NCBI RefSeq assembly: GCF_025989125.1
Contig: NZ_JAPDNR010000001.1
Location: 434,001-498,000, forward strand
Direction: 5' to 3'
From: Chitinophaga nivalis
Lineage (GTDB): Bacteria; Bacteroidota; Bacteroidia; Chitinophagales; Chitinophagaceae
DNA: 64,000 nucleotides
A model generated the notes under the pieces. That model was not told the origin of the DNA. It saw nothing but the letters and a program-made list of their open reading frames with translations, and did not search any database. Made by a program: the position numbers and the translations under genes. Positions 52,835 to 61,839 of the stretch are shown one piece after another. Within the stretch, counting starts at the first letter, position 1. Each line of letters begins with the position of its first letter.

Positions 52835-54433
52835 ATGCAACAAACAGATTTTCTTGTCATCGGTTCAGGAATTGCAGGGCTCACCTATGCGCTGAAAGTG
52901 TCACAGCAGTGCCCGGATAAAAAGATCACGATCATCACCAAAAGCCGGGAAGACGAAACCAATACCAAATACGCCCAAGGTGGCGTAGCAGTGGTAAATG
53001 ACCTGGAGAACGACAGCTTCGAACAACATATTGAAGATACCCTGGTAGCCGGCGACGGACTCTGTAATGAACGTATAGTAGAAATGGTGGTCACGGAAGG
53101 ACCGGAACGGGTAAACGAAATCATTGAATGGGGCGCCAACTTCGACAAAAATCCGGATGGCGACTTCTCCCTGGGCCGTGAAGGCGGACACTCCGTATTC
53201 CGGGTTATACACCACAAAGACATCACCGGACAGGAAATAGAACGCGCCTTACTGGATGCCATTCACCGCCGGCCCAATATAGAACTGATCACTCACTGCT
53301 TCGTGATAGACCTGCTTACCCAGCATCACCTGGGCTATCTGGTCACCAAATCCACCCCGGATATTGAATGCTATGGGGTGTACGTACTGGATCTTACCAC
53401 TAAAAAAACGGAAAAGATCCTGGCCAAGGTAACGCTGCTGGCCTCCGGCGGCAACGGACAGGTATACCGCACCACTACCAATCCCAGCATTGCCAGCGGT
53501 GATGGCGTAGCCATGGTATACCGTGCAAAGGGACGTATTGAAAACATGGAATTCATACAATTCCATCCCACGGCATTGTATCAACCGGGAGTAAGTCCGT
53601 CTTTCCTGATTACGGAAGCCGTACGGGGCGATGGGGGTATTCTCCGCAATATCAACGGAGAAGATTTCATGCATAAGTATGATGCCCGCTTATCGCTTGC
53701 CCCCCGCGACATTGTAGCCCGCGCCATCGACAGTGAGATGAAAATCACCGGTACCGAGCATGTATACCTCGATTGCCGGCATATGGACCACGAAAAATTC
53801 ATTCACCACTTCCCCAATATTTACGAAACCTGCAAAGCTGCAGGCATCGATATCAAAGAACAAATGATTCCGGTAGCACCGGCAGCACACTACAGTTGCG
53901 GTGGTATTAAAACCAACGAATGGGGCCTGACCTCCATCCGTAACCTGTACGCCTGCGGTGAATGTGCCAGCACCGGCCTTCATGGCGCCAACCGCCTCGC
54001 CTCCAACTCACTCCTGGAAGCGATGGTATTTGCCCATCGTTGTTTTATGGATGCTACCAGCAAAATCGATTCTATTACTTTCCGGGATAATGTGCCCGAC
54101 TGGGATGCCCGTGGTACGACTGCTCCCCGCGAAATGATCCTCATCACCCAAAGCCTGAAAGAGCTGAAGCAAATCATGAGTGATTACGTAGGTATTGTCA
54201 GAACCAATGTGCGACTGGAACGCGCCATGCGCCGGCTCGACATCCTCCATTCGGAAACAGAGGAACTCTATCAGCAAACCGCCGTATCACCCCAATTGTG
54301 TGAACTGCGTAATATGATCACCGCCGGTTACCTGATTGTAAAAGGCGCCTCTTTCCGCAAGGAAAGCAGAGGCCTGCACTTCAATACAGATTATCCTTAC
54401 AAATCAGAACTGGTGCAAAATATTGTATTGTAA
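52835..54433 (+). CDS. nadB: L-aspartate oxidase
   Basis: This 532-residue FAD enzyme oxidises L-aspartate to iminoaspartate, the first step of de novo NAD synthesis. It has the dinucleotide-binding VIGSGIAGLTYALK (7-20), the TKYAQGGVAVV region and the active-site stretch with EFIQFHPTALY. The C-terminal signature is SCGGIKTNEWGLTS followed by ACGECASTGLHGANRLASNS (in parts). Length and order agree with NadB rather than succinate dehydrogenase, whose partner subunits are absent. nadA and nadC are not in the window. Confidence 0.95.
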   Translation: MQQTDFLVIGSGIAGLTYALKVSQQCPDKKITIITKSREDETNTKYAQGGVAVVNDLENDSFEQHIEDTLVAGDGLCNERIVEMVVTEGPERVNEIIEWGANFDKNPDGDFSLGREGGHSVFRVIHHKDITGQEIERALLDAIHRRPNIELITHCFVIDLLTQHHLGYLVTKSTPDIECYGVYVLDLTTKKTEKILAKVTLLASGGNGQVYRTTTNPSIASGDGVAMVYRAKGRIENMEFIQFHPTALYQPGVSPSFLITEAVRGDGGILRNINGEDFMHKYDARLSLAPRDIVARAIDSEMKITGTEHVYLDCRHMDHEKFIHHFPNIYETCKAAGIDIKEQMIPVAPAAHYSCGGIKTNEWGLTSIRNLYACGECASTGLHGANRLASNSLLEAMVFAHRCFMDATSKIDSITFRDNVPDWDARGTTAPREMILITQSLKELKQIMSDYVGIVRTNVRLERAMRRLDILHSETEELYQQTAVSPQLCELRNMITAGYLIVKGASFRKESRGLHFNTDYPYKSELVQNIVL

Positions 54434-54453
54434 GCTAAACCACTGGTTTTCAT

Positions 54454-54461
54454 TACCTTTG
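54454..54461 (+). promoter_or_regulatory. Promoter of the acyltransferase gene
   Basis: TACCTTTG matches TAnnTTTG exactly. A TTG at 54428-54430 is 23 bp upstream, at the long end of accepted spacing. The leader would be about 20 nt. Confidence 0.5.
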
Positions 54462-54486
54462 CGAGGCATTTACAACATTCAGGAAT

Positions 54487-55362
54487 ATGTATTATCTGCT
54501 GCTTGCTTTTTGTTATGGATTTTCGATACTGCCTTTCCGTGTGCTGTATTTCATCAGTGATGTGCTGTACTTCCTGGTGTACCGTGTTTTTGGATATCGC
54601 AGGAAAGTAGTGTTTGAGAACCTGCGGCAGGCCTTCCCGGATAAGTCGCCCGCAGAAATTTCCCTGCTGGCCGGAAAGTATTATCGCAACCTCACCGATA
54701 TGATGGTGGAAACCATCAAGCTGCTCACCATGAGCAAAGACTCCCTGCAGGAACGCTTTCAGTGCGACCTGACGGTGTTGCATCAATTATATGCGGAAGG
54801 AAAAAGCTGTCAGCTGCACCTGGGGCATAACTTCAACTGGGAATGGGCTAACCTGTTTTGTATGCAGGGCGTAAAGTATCCTTTTCTGGTGGTATATATG
54901 CCGCTTACCAGCAAACCGGCCGACCGTATGTTCCGGCATTTCCGGGAAAAATTCGGCACCATTCTGATCCCTGCCAACGACATGAGCAACAGCATGAAGC
55001 CCTGGCAACAACAGCAATACCTGATTGCCCTGGTAGCGGATCAAAACCCCGGTAATGCACGCCGTTGTTACTGGTTCCCTTTCCTCAATAAAATGACACC
55101 ATTCTACAAAGGCCCGGAAATGGGCGCTAAACGCAGCGATATTCCGGTGGTGTTTGTAGACATCCGCAAAGTAAAACGCGGTTACTATAAAGCCGAATTA
55201 AAACTGGCTTTCGATAAACCGCAACAGGAACCGGAAGGAAAAATCACGGAGACCTTTGTACGTTACCTCGAAAAAAACATCTACGAACAACCCGAAGTAT
55301 GGGTATGGAGTCATCGCCGGTGGAAACACCAATGGCCAGGTAATAGCAATAACGCGCAATAA
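54487..55362 (+). CDS. LpxL/HtrB-family lysophospholipid acyltransferase
   Basis: This 291-residue inner-membrane acyltransferase has an N-terminal hydrophobic segment (1-33) and the HX4E catalytic motif HNFNWE (H114, E119). A later PVVFVDIRKVKRGYYKAEL region follows the LpxL/HtrB layout. Such enzymes add secondary acyl chains to lipid A precursors. The FGYRRKVVFENLRQAFPDKS segment is typical of Bacteroidota homologues. Its direct substrate in this organism is inferred from the family. Confidence 0.9.
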   Translation: MYYLLLAFCYGFSILPFRVLYFISDVLYFLVYRVFGYRRKVVFENLRQAFPDKSPAEISLLAGKYYRNLTDMMVETIKLLTMSKDSLQERFQCDLTVLHQLYAEGKSCQLHLGHNFNWEWANLFCMQGVKYPFLVVYMPLTSKPADRMFRHFREKFGTILIPANDMSNSMKPWQQQQYLIALVADQNPGNARRCYWFPFLNKMTPFYKGPEMGAKRSDIPVVFVDIRKVKRGYYKAELKLAFDKPQQEPEGKITETFVRYLEKNIYEQPEVWVWSHRRWKHQWPGNSNNAQ

Positions 55363-55380
55363 GCGGGTTGTTGTCGGGCG

Positions 55381-55860
55381 TTATTTCAGTTTCAGTTTAT
55401 TATTGATTTTACGGGTCTGCGGCTGTTGGGCTGCTTGCAAAATGCTGTGTAATTGTTTTTTGCGGGCGGTTCCTTCCAGTGTCACCTCACCATTTACCAC
55501 TGTTATGGAGATGTCCTGCCATCCGGCAGCTGTGAAAGCACTGTCCAGGGTATGTTTTAATATGATATCGGGGTTGTCTGCTACTGTTACCTGTGGTGGC
55601 GTTTCGGAGAGCACCTGAATATTGTTGGTTACTGCCGTTACTCCTTTTACGCCTCTCAGGGCCTCTTCTGCAGCCGTTTTGGCCACTTCATCAATAACAG
55701 TACCACTCAGGGTAACATGCCCTTCTTTTACCGCTGCCGCTATACCGGGGATCACACTCAGCTTCTCATTTACGGTTTGCTGGATGGCAGTATCTGAGGG
55801 GGTGCAGGCACTGAAAAAAATCCCCATCAGGCAACCGATCATCAAGGATTTGTAATGCAT
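55381..55860 (-). CDS. BON-domain lipoprotein
   Basis: This 159-residue protein starts at ATG 55860, giving a lipoprotein signal (MHYKSLMIGCLMGIFFSAC) with the modified Cys at 19. Two BON domains follow (about 25-90 and 92-159), each with the VTLSGTV/VTLEGTA strand pattern. BON domains bind phospholipids, and OsmY/DolP-like proteins help maintain the outer membrane or respond to osmotic stress. It converges on the acyltransferase gene with an 18-bp gap. Confidence 0.88.
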   Translation of the reverse strand: MHYKSLMIGCLMGIFFSACTPSDTAIQQTVNEKLSVIPGIAAAVKEGHVTLSGTVIDEVAKTAAEEALRGVKGVTAVTNNIQVLSETPPQVTVADNPDIILKHTLDSAFTAAGWQDISITVVNGEVTLEGTARKKQLHSILQAAQQPQTRKINNKLKLK

Positions 55861-55928
55861 GGCTAAAACTTTTGCAGATATCGCCAACAAATACCGGGCT
55901 AAAAGCAGACAAAGCTTCCAGGCATAAA

Positions 55929-55958
55929 AAAAACGCCTCTTCGGAAAGAGGCGTTTTT
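55929..55958. terminator. Terminator downstream of the MBL-rhodanese gene
   Basis: A 13-bp perfect stem (55929-55941 with 55946-55958) with A-run and T-run flanks lies 17 bp beyond the stop of the minus-strand gene. Confidence 0.9.
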
Positions 55959-55974
55959 AACTATCTGCTATGGA

Positions 55975-57378
55975 TTAGTTCAATACTGTTTTCTCCTGTA
56001 CCACCTGTAGTTTGGGCTCTTCTTTCATCTTGGCAAAACCGCCATCTACATTCCGGAGGTTATGGATACCTTCCTTTTTCAGGATAGAGCAGGCAATGAT
56101 GCTGCGGTAGCCTCCCTGGCAATGTACATACAGGTTATCGAGGTCATTGAAGTGCGCCATTTTCCCAGGATCCGTTAAATCGCCCAGCGGCAGGTTAAAG
56201 GCATCTTTGATATGCCCGTTGGCAAATTCCATTGGCTTGCGTACATCCACGATGACGAGGTGTTCATCATGTGGAATATCCATGGCCAGTTCATCTGCTT
56301 CTACGGTAATAATCATATCGATGGCTTCATTTGCAGCTACCCAGGCAGGATAACCACCTTTCAGATAGCCGGTAACGTTATCAAAACCTACCCGCGCCAT
56401 TCTTACAATGGTTTCTTCTTCTTTTCCTTCCGGTGTTATCAGAATGATATCCTGATCGAATGGTAACAAGCTGCCTGCCCATTCAGCAAAGCGTCCTTCC
56501 AGACCAATGCTGATAGCGCCGGGTACAAAACCATTTCCAAATTCAATGGCCGGACGGGTATCCAGGATCAGGGCGCCAGCTTTCGCCGTAGCCTTGAAAT
56601 CGGCCGGAGACAATGGTTGCAGCGCTTTTTCCATCACTGCCTGCAGGGCATCATATCCTTCCTTGTTTATTTTGGCATTGATCGGAAAATAAGAAGGCGG
56701 TGTACTTAAGCCTTCTGTTACTTCTTCAATGAATTTATCCTTTTCAGTAGCCAGCAGTGCGTAGTTGCCTGCTTTTTCATCCCCGATCGTGCTATAGGTG
56801 TTAGGACCCAGGTTTTTACCACAGGCCGATCCAGGACCGTGTGCCGGGTATACGATGACATGATCCGGCAAGGTTTTGATTTTGTTGTTCAGTGAATCAA
56901 ACAACAGGGCTGCCAGTTCTTCTTTGGTTTGGTTACCGCTGAAAAGATCCGGACGACCTACATCACCCACAAACAGGGTATCGCCGGTAAAGAGGGCATA
57001 AGGTGCTTGTTTTTCGTCCAGCAATAAATAACAGGAAGATTCCAGTGTGTGGCCGGGCGTGTGCAATACCTGTATGGTAAGGGCTCCAATGGCAAAGGTT
57101 TCATTGTCTTTGGCTACATATGCTTCAAAGTTGGTTTCTGCATCCGGGCCAAACACAATTTTTGCACCGGTAGCTGCTGCCAGGTCCAGGTGACCCGACA
57201 CAAAATCCGCGTGGAAATGTGTTTCAAAAATGTATTTAATGGTGGCATTCCGTTCTTTGGCAAGATCCAGATATACATCGATATCACGCAGCGGGTCTAT
57301 GACTACCGCTACTCCATCTGATTCAATGAAATAGGCTGCCTCAGACAAACAGTTGGTGTACAATTGCTTAACGAACAT
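55975..57378 (-). CDS. MBL-fold persulfide dioxygenase-like protein with two rhodanese domains
   Basis: This 467-residue cytoplasmic protein has an ETHE1-like metallo-beta-lactamase domain (1 to about 250) with the metal motif THFHADFVSGH (H54, H56, D58) and later LHTPGHT and FTGDTLFVGDVGRPDLF. Two rhodanese domains follow. The first (about 265-355) has no cysteine at the active-site loop and should be inactive; the second has an intact CQGGYRS loop (about 430). This architecture oxidises glutathione-like persulfides and handles sulfane sulfur. An ArsR regulator lies upstream on the same strand, separated by a terminator. Confidence 0.93.
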   Translation of the reverse strand: MFVKQLYTNCLSEAAYFIESDGVAVVIDPLRDIDVYLDLAKERNATIKYIFETHFHADFVSGHLDLAAATGAKIVFGPDAETNFEAYVAKDNETFAIGALTIQVLHTPGHTLESSCYLLLDEKQAPYALFTGDTLFVGDVGRPDLFSGNQTKEELAALLFDSLNNKIKTLPDHVIVYPAHGPGSACGKNLGPNTYSTIGDEKAGNYALLATEKDKFIEEVTEGLSTPPSYFPINAKINKEGYDALQAVMEKALQPLSPADFKATAKAGALILDTRPAIEFGNGFVPGAISIGLEGRFAEWAGSLLPFDQDIILITPEGKEEETIVRMARVGFDNVTGYLKGGYPAWVAANEAIDMIITVEADELAMDIPHDEHLVIVDVRKPMEFANGHIKDAFNLPLGDLTDPGKMAHFNDLDNLYVHCQGGYRSIIACSILKKEGIHNLRNVDGGFAKMKEEPKLQVVQEKTVLN

Positions 57379-57393
57379 GGTCTTTGATTTTCA

Positions 57394-57401
57394 CAAATTT
57401 A
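57394..57401 (-). promoter_or_regulatory. Candidate -7 element for the MBL-rhodanese gene
   Basis: The minus strand reads TAAATTTG, an exact TAnnTTTG match, 15 nt before the ATG. A TTG (complement of 57418-57420) is 16 bp upstream. Confidence 0.5.
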
Positions 57402-57446
57402 CAAATTATACGGCGGTCAACTTATGGATAAAATCTATACCAAAAT

Positions 57447-57474
57447 AAAAAAGTAGCCGTATGGCTACTTTTTT
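57447..57474. terminator. Terminator between ArsR and MBL-rhodanese genes
   Basis: A 12-bp perfect stem with a tetraloop (57447-57458 with 57463-57474) and terminal T-run, so the two genes are probably transcribed separately. Confidence 0.9.
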
Positions 57475-57512
57475 ATATAACTTTCTTCCGCATAACATAC
57501 GGGGCAAAACTG

Positions 57513-57872
57513 CTAACCAACAAGTTCTTCCACAAACTTCGCCACTTCAGCAATACGTTGCTTATTGATGGTGTAGTGAATAAACTTACCATCTCTCTCT
57601 GTAATTACTATGCCTGCACGCCTTAATATGGCAAGATGTTGCGATGCTACTGATTGTTCCAGACGTAACTTCACATAAATCTCGGTCACGGTCATTTTTT
57701 TGTGATCTTCCAACAACTTAATCATCTGCTGACGGAGCTTATGGTTGATAGCACGCAAAACCATAGCGGCTTTCTTAACGGCAATGTAATCCAATTTGAT
57801 CTGGTCTTTTTCATTGGTACCTCTAGAAATAATAAGAGTATTAGAAGAGGTAGTTAATAATGTTTTTTCCAT
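57513..57872 (-). CDS. ArsR-family winged-helix regulator without cysteines
   Basis: This 119-residue protein has a winged helix (about 30-105: LRAINHKLRQQMIKLLE, then EQSVASQHLAILRRAGIV and the wing TERDGKFIHYTI). It contains no cysteine at all. It therefore cannot sense arsenite or sulfane sulfur through a Cys pair, as ArsR, BigR or SqrR do. Control of the neighbouring persulfide dioxygenase-like gene is possible by position, but the signal must be different, for example a His/Asp metal site or a partner. Upstream AT-rich sequence holds a candidate promoter. Confidence 0.92.
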   Translation of the reverse strand: MEKTLLTTSSNTLIISRGTNEKDQIKLDYIAVKKAAMVLRAINHKLRQQMIKLLEDHKKMTVTEIYVKLRLEQSVASQHLAILRRAGIVITERDGKFIHYTINKQRIAEVAKFVEELVG

Positions 57873-57964
57873 CGCATAATAGTTTTAAAAAAATGATGAA
57901 ATGAAAGGGATCAACGGACAGTACTCGCAAAAAGTTAGACAACAATCGCGGTAATCGATTTATA

Positions 57965-57972
57965 CAAAAATA
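57965..57972 (-). promoter_or_regulatory. Candidate -7 element for the ArsR gene
   Basis: The minus strand reads TATTTTTG, an exact TAnnTTTG match, about 93 bp before the ATG. No -33 element at good spacing. It overlaps the AT palindrome ATATAATAT-like sequence at 57970-57978. Confidence 0.35.
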
Positions 57973-58085
57973 TAATATCTGTCACAATAAAAAAAATTTC
58001 CATACCTTATTTTATCATATATAACCGATGGATACTTGCAAATTAGATGTAATTTGACAATATTATGACAAATCAAACGGACGTG

Positions 58086-58763
58086 TTATGATTTTTGTGG
58101 AAAATAAAATGGTTTCAGATAAAAAGGGCTGAAATAAGCCAGATCTGCGAAGGATTTTTGTTGGAAAGCCTGTTCCGAAAGCGGAACCATATGTGCGGCA
58201 TTTATTTCATATTCGGTAAACAGGGCATGTGCCTGCGGCGGTAATAACTGCGCCCATTTGGCACTGCCATCACCAAAAAAAACAATCTTTTGCTGCGCTA
58301 ATTCAGCACTGAATGCTTCCGGTGTAAGAATCATCGCCTGTGGCGGCAACAATTCCCGGCCGGCCGCATCATAGATAGCCGTAAACACTTCCTGGCGGCG
58401 TGCATCCAGCATAGGGCAATACCAGGCGGTATCCTCCCCTAATATACTATGCATGCCCTGCGCCATCATCTGCAGGGTGGAAATAGCCAGCAGCGGCTTA
58501 TTCCAGGCATAACACAAACCTTTGGCAGTGGCCACACCTACACGTAATCCGGTGTAAGAGCCCGGCCCTGCACTTACGGCCACTGCATCCAGTGCAGCAG
58601 CCGTTATATGATGCGATTCCAGCAATTGCTGTACAAATAAAATCATGGTAGCTGCATGGTCCTGCTGCTGCTCATTCACCAGTGTATCCAACACTTTCCC
58701 ATCCTGCGCCAGGCTCACGGAGCCCCTGGTGGTAGCCGTATCTATATTCAGTATAAGTGCCAT
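58086..58763 (-). CDS. tsaB: tRNA threonylcarbamoyladenosine synthesis protein TsaB
   Basis: This 225-residue ASKHA-fold protein is the scaffold subunit that works with TsaD and TsaE in forming t6A37 of ANN-decoding tRNAs. Signatures are NIDTATTRGSVSLAQDG at the N-terminus and SAGPGSYTGLRVGVATAKGL (about 68-87). It lacks the metal-binding HxxxH motif of TsaD, as expected for TsaB. It follows the dehydrogenase-like gene by 8 bp and is probably cotranscribed. Confidence 0.94.
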   Translation of the reverse strand: MALILNIDTATTRGSVSLAQDGKVLDTLVNEQQQDHAATMILFVQQLLESHHITAAALDAVAVSAGPGSYTGLRVGVATAKGLCYAWNKPLLAISTLQMMAQGMHSILGEDTAWYCPMLDARRQEVFTAIYDAAGRELLPPQAMILTPEAFSAELAQQKIVFFGDGSAKWAQLLPPQAHALFTEYEINAAHMVPLSEQAFQQKSFADLAYFSPFYLKPFYFPQKS

Positions 58764-58771
58764 GTGTATGC

Positions 58772-59434
58772 TTAAATCGCTTCGTATTCTGTTTGCAATA
58801 ATGCAGCTGCTTCATAACGGTCATCTCCGGTAGCATGCTGTGCTGCTTTCAGCACTTCATATACATGCTTGACGCCTATCATTTCACACCATTCAAACGG
58901 CCCAAAGGGATAGTTTGTTCCCAGCTTCATGGAAATATCAATGTCTTCCCGGGAAGCAGTACCTTCCGCTGCAGTGAGGTAAGCCTCATTGATGATCATA
59001 CATACCACCAAAGGTGTTACCATCCCTACATGATCGGCTACTACCGCATATTCCCAGTTCAGCTGATACATCAGCTGGTCCAGTGTGGATTTTTGTTCGT
59101 CGTCCAGCACAGTCACTTCCGTTACCGGCATCCGGATGAATCCCGGCAGGAAGTTACATCCCACGATATTAAATCCCTGTTCAAAGGCATACTGATTCAT
59201 GACTTCCGCCAGCGACGTTTTAACCATACCTGCCAGCACCGGTACACCGGGATTTTTGGCATATACGGCTGCGTGTTCCGGACGATCGTCAAAGATCAGG
59301 TCAATCACCAGGTCAAATACCTTAATCGATAAAACCTCTTCCAGACTCGTTTTCCATTGCACTTCATGCTTGGCCAGTCCCTTCTGCTGCAACTCTTCAA
59401 ATCGCTGTGCATCTGCTATTACCAGGATATTCAT
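58772..59434 (-). CDS. 3-hydroxyacyl-CoA dehydrogenase-like protein (short form)
   Basis: This 220-residue protein keeps the C-terminal helical 3HCDH domain (about 120-215, with the signature MKLGTNYPFGPFEWCEMIG). Its N-terminal Rossmann part is reduced: the region after MNILVIADAQRFEELQQKG has no GxGxxG motif, so NAD binding is doubtful. It may be a structural or non-redox paralogue. It precedes tsaB in a two-gene operon, and a TAGGTTTG promoter element lies 15 nt upstream. Confidence 0.82.
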   Translation of the reverse strand: MNILVIADAQRFEELQQKGLAKHEVQWKTSLEEVLSIKVFDLVIDLIFDDRPEHAAVYAKNPGVPVLAGMVKTSLAEVMNQYAFEQGFNIVGCNFLPGFIRMPVTEVTVLDDEQKSTLDQLMYQLNWEYAVVADHVGMVTPLVVCMIINEAYLTAAEGTASREDIDISMKLGTNYPFGPFEWCEMIGVKHVYEVLKAAQHATGDDRYEAAALLQTEYEAI

Positions 59435-59448
59435 GCGCTAAATTTCGG

Positions 59449-59456
59449 CAAACCTA
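59449..59456 (-). promoter_or_regulatory. Candidate -7 element for the dehydrogenase-tsaB operon
   Basis: The minus strand reads TAGGTTTG, an exact TAnnTTTG match, about 15 nt before the ATG. Confidence 0.45.
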
Positions 59457-59532
59457 ATAAAGAATCATTAATTATAGCACATCTGCTTTTTCCATATCGG
59501 TGCGTTCTCAATTATTAATTATTTTCGCCTTC

Positions 59533-59913
59533 ATGGAAAAGCAAATCATCAATACTACCAACGCGCCCGCTCCTATCGGGCCTTATAACCAATCGGTAAA
59601 AACCGGTAACCTGCTGTTTGTATCCGGACAAATTCCCCTGGACCCTGTTTCCAATGAGCTGGTAAAATCCGGTATTCAGGATGAAACACACCAGGTGATG
59701 AAAAACCTGCAGGCTATTCTCACAGAAGCCGGCGCCAGCTTCAAAAACGTCGTTAAAACGACCATCTTCCTGACCGACATGAATAATTTCGCGCAGGTAA
59801 ATGAAGTATACGGCAGCTATTTCACAGGTGACTATCCTGCCCGTGAAACCGTACAGGTATCCGGATTACCCAAAGGCGTAGACGTGGAAATTTCCGTGAT
59901 CGCAACGCTGTAA
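59533..59913 (+). CDS. ridA: RidA family enamine/imine deaminase
   Basis: This 126-residue protein of the YjgF/RidA family hydrolyses reactive 2-aminoacrylate and related imines to keep PLP enzymes safe. It starts at ATG 59533 (MEKQIINTTNAPAPIGPYNQ). The family motifs IGPYNQSVKTGNLLFVSGQIP, in parts, and YPARETVQVSGLPKGVDVEI are present, including the catalytic Arg in PARE. It is monocistronic with a strong terminator. Confidence 0.95.
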   Translation: MEKQIINTTNAPAPIGPYNQSVKTGNLLFVSGQIPLDPVSNELVKSGIQDETHQVMKNLQAILTEAGASFKNVVKTTIFLTDMNNFAQVNEVYGSYFTGDYPARETVQVSGLPKGVDVEISVIATL

Positions 59914-59929
59914 AAAATAGTAGAAACAA

Positions 59930-59974
59930 ACAAGCCGCATTTCCGGACAGGTTCCGGGAAATGCGGCTTGTTTT
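59930..59974 (+). terminator. Terminator after ridA
   Basis: A 17-bp stem with one bulged G (59930-59946 with 59954-59971) and a T-run. It also faces the convergent L,D-transpeptidase gene. Confidence 0.9.
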
Positions 59975-60000
59975 ATACCATACGGCAGATAACCACCGGT

Positions 60001-61674
60001 TTATTTACCAAACAACGTAGCTGCCAGCCGGGCGTCGTGACCATACACGTCGTCGCGGAAATTCAGCCGGCCATAGCTATCCACAAAGGCGGTGAAATAG
60101 CCGATAAATACGGGCACCTTATCTTTCACAGTTACATACTTCTCTTTACCCGCGTTCATGGCCTCATCAATTTTTTGAGAAGTCCAGCTGGAATCAGCGC
60201 GTAGTAACCATTCTGCCAGGTGCTTAGGTTCTGCTACCCGGATGCAGCCATGGCTGAAAGACCGTTTGTTTTCACCAAACAGGTAACGGGCGGGCGTATC
60301 ATGCAGGTAAATATTATACTCATTGGGGAAGAGGAATTTCACTTTACCCAGGGAGTTGCGGCCACCAGGCTTTTGTCTTACCACATAAGGGAAGTTTCCA
60401 CCACTATATTTGCTCCAGTTGATAGATCCCGGCGCAATGGTTTTACCGCTGGCGCCTACGATTTCCATGTTCTGACGGGCCAGATAGGATCCTGCACCAC
60501 GTTTAAGACCTGGCAATACCTCTTTCGCCAGGATGCCCGGAGGTACATTCCAATAAGGGCTGAATACCACATGACGCAGCTCTTTACTGAAAATAACCGT
60601 GCTCGCACCAGGCTTTCCTACCACTACATTGCAACTCCATACCAGCTTGTTTCCTTTTTCATATACGTGCATTTCAAATTCCGGAATATTCACCAGAATA
60701 TAGTCTGTAGCCGGTTCAATCGGTACCCAGCGAAGCCGCTCCATATTCAGCAGCACCTGGCGGATACGTTGCTGCAGCGGTACGTTCAGGGCAGTCAGCA
60801 CACTTTGTTTAATAATACCGTCGGACTTCAGGCCCATTCTGTGCTGAAAGCTGCGCACTGCGGTGTCCAGGGCAGCGGTAAATCGTCCGCTGCTGTCCGT
60901 TCCCGGCAGGTCACCCAATGCTTCCAGTCTGATTTTCACCTGGGCGATAGCTGTGTCGGAATCGCCTTTCTTAAAGGTTTTAGTGGTTGCTTTCAGGGAG
61001 TCCCATTTCGTAGTGGCTTCCAGGTTAGCCAGCTTTTTCAGCTCGCCCCGCAGCAGTTTATATTGCCTGTTTACCGGTTCGTCGTCTTCAAAGGCATTGC
61101 CTTTTTTATTCATCATGGAATCCAGCAGGCTTTCCATGTCTATTTTTTTACGGGGAATAAACCATTCCAGGTCTTTTGCCGAATCTGCTGTAATACCGCT
61201 CCATACTTTGTTGCCATAGGCAAAAAACTGTGCCGTGAGCAGCATCTCAATACGAGGGATGGCCGGATTACCCGGCTTTAAGCCTACATCACTGACCAAC
61301 AGGGTATCTGTCAGTTTTTGCAGTTCCGGGTTCATCAGACTGCTGTCTTTGATCCCATAGGTCGCATCATTTTTCATCATATTGATGAAGTTGCCCGCCT
61401 GTTCTGTCAGTCCGTCTTTGTTGATCCAGGCATAGTGGAAATCACGTTTACGGTAAAAGTTGCGGATGTATTCATCATAGGCATCATAGGATGCATTGCC
61501 CTGCAGGAAGCTATTGACAAAATTGCTGTCCAGAGACTGTTCGATATACTCCTGTTTGGTATAATGGGTGGTGTCGCGCGCTTTCATTCTTTTCCGTGAT
61601 CCGCTCTGCTGCTGGCAGGCAGCGAAGGCAAAGAGTGTCAGCAAAACAAGTGAGGCATAAAAACGTATAACCAT
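60001..61674 (-). CDS. YcbB-like L,D-transpeptidase (lipoprotein)
   Basis: This 557-residue cell-envelope protein has a lipoprotein signal (MVIRFYASLVLLTLFAFAAC). An N-terminal helical region and a peptidoglycan-binding domain (about 240-300, AQVKIRLEALGDLPGTDSSG) come next. The catalytic YkuD domain (about 325-500) has the active-site motif HDTPA and SHGCIRV with the nucleophilic Cys. It forms 3-3 cross-links in peptidoglycan or attaches proteins. YcbB-type domain order and length fit E. coli LdtD. The Cys-His catalytic pair looks intact. Confidence 0.93.
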   Translation of the reverse strand: MVIRFYASLVLLTLFAFAACQQQSGSRKRMKARDTTHYTKQEYIEQSLDSNFVNSFLQGNASYDAYDEYIRNFYRKRDFHYAWINKDGLTEQAGNFINMMKNDATYGIKDSSLMNPELQKLTDTLLVSDVGLKPGNPAIPRIEMLLTAQFFAYGNKVWSGITADSAKDLEWFIPRKKIDMESLLDSMMNKKGNAFEDDEPVNRQYKLLRGELKKLANLEATTKWDSLKATTKTFKKGDSDTAIAQVKIRLEALGDLPGTDSSGRFTAALDTAVRSFQHRMGLKSDGIIKQSVLTALNVPLQQRIRQVLLNMERLRWVPIEPATDYILVNIPEFEMHVYEKGNKLVWSCNVVVGKPGASTVIFSKELRHVVFSPYWNVPPGILAKEVLPGLKRGAGSYLARQNMEIVGASGKTIAPGSINWSKYSGGNFPYVVRQKPGGRNSLGKVKFLFPNEYNIYLHDTPARYLFGENKRSFSHGCIRVAEPKHLAEWLLRADSSWTSQKIDEAMNAGKEKYVTVKDKVPVFIGYFTAFVDSYGRLNFRDDVYGHDARLAATLFGK

Positions 61675-61839
61675 ATGCGTAATGGGTGTATTTAATTACA
61701 ATGAACAAACATGACAATTATCTATTGGGATTATGCTGCATTAACAGGCGTAAAAATAGGAAATATATAAACCGGGCGTGCAGACCGGCTGCAAAATCTG
61801 AGGTAATGAATTATATTTATTACCTAAACCGATACCCGT

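Noticed and set aside
60220..61281. Long plus-strand frame of 353 codons
   Set aside because: Antisense to the L,D-transpeptidase gene, which has complete catalytic motifs.
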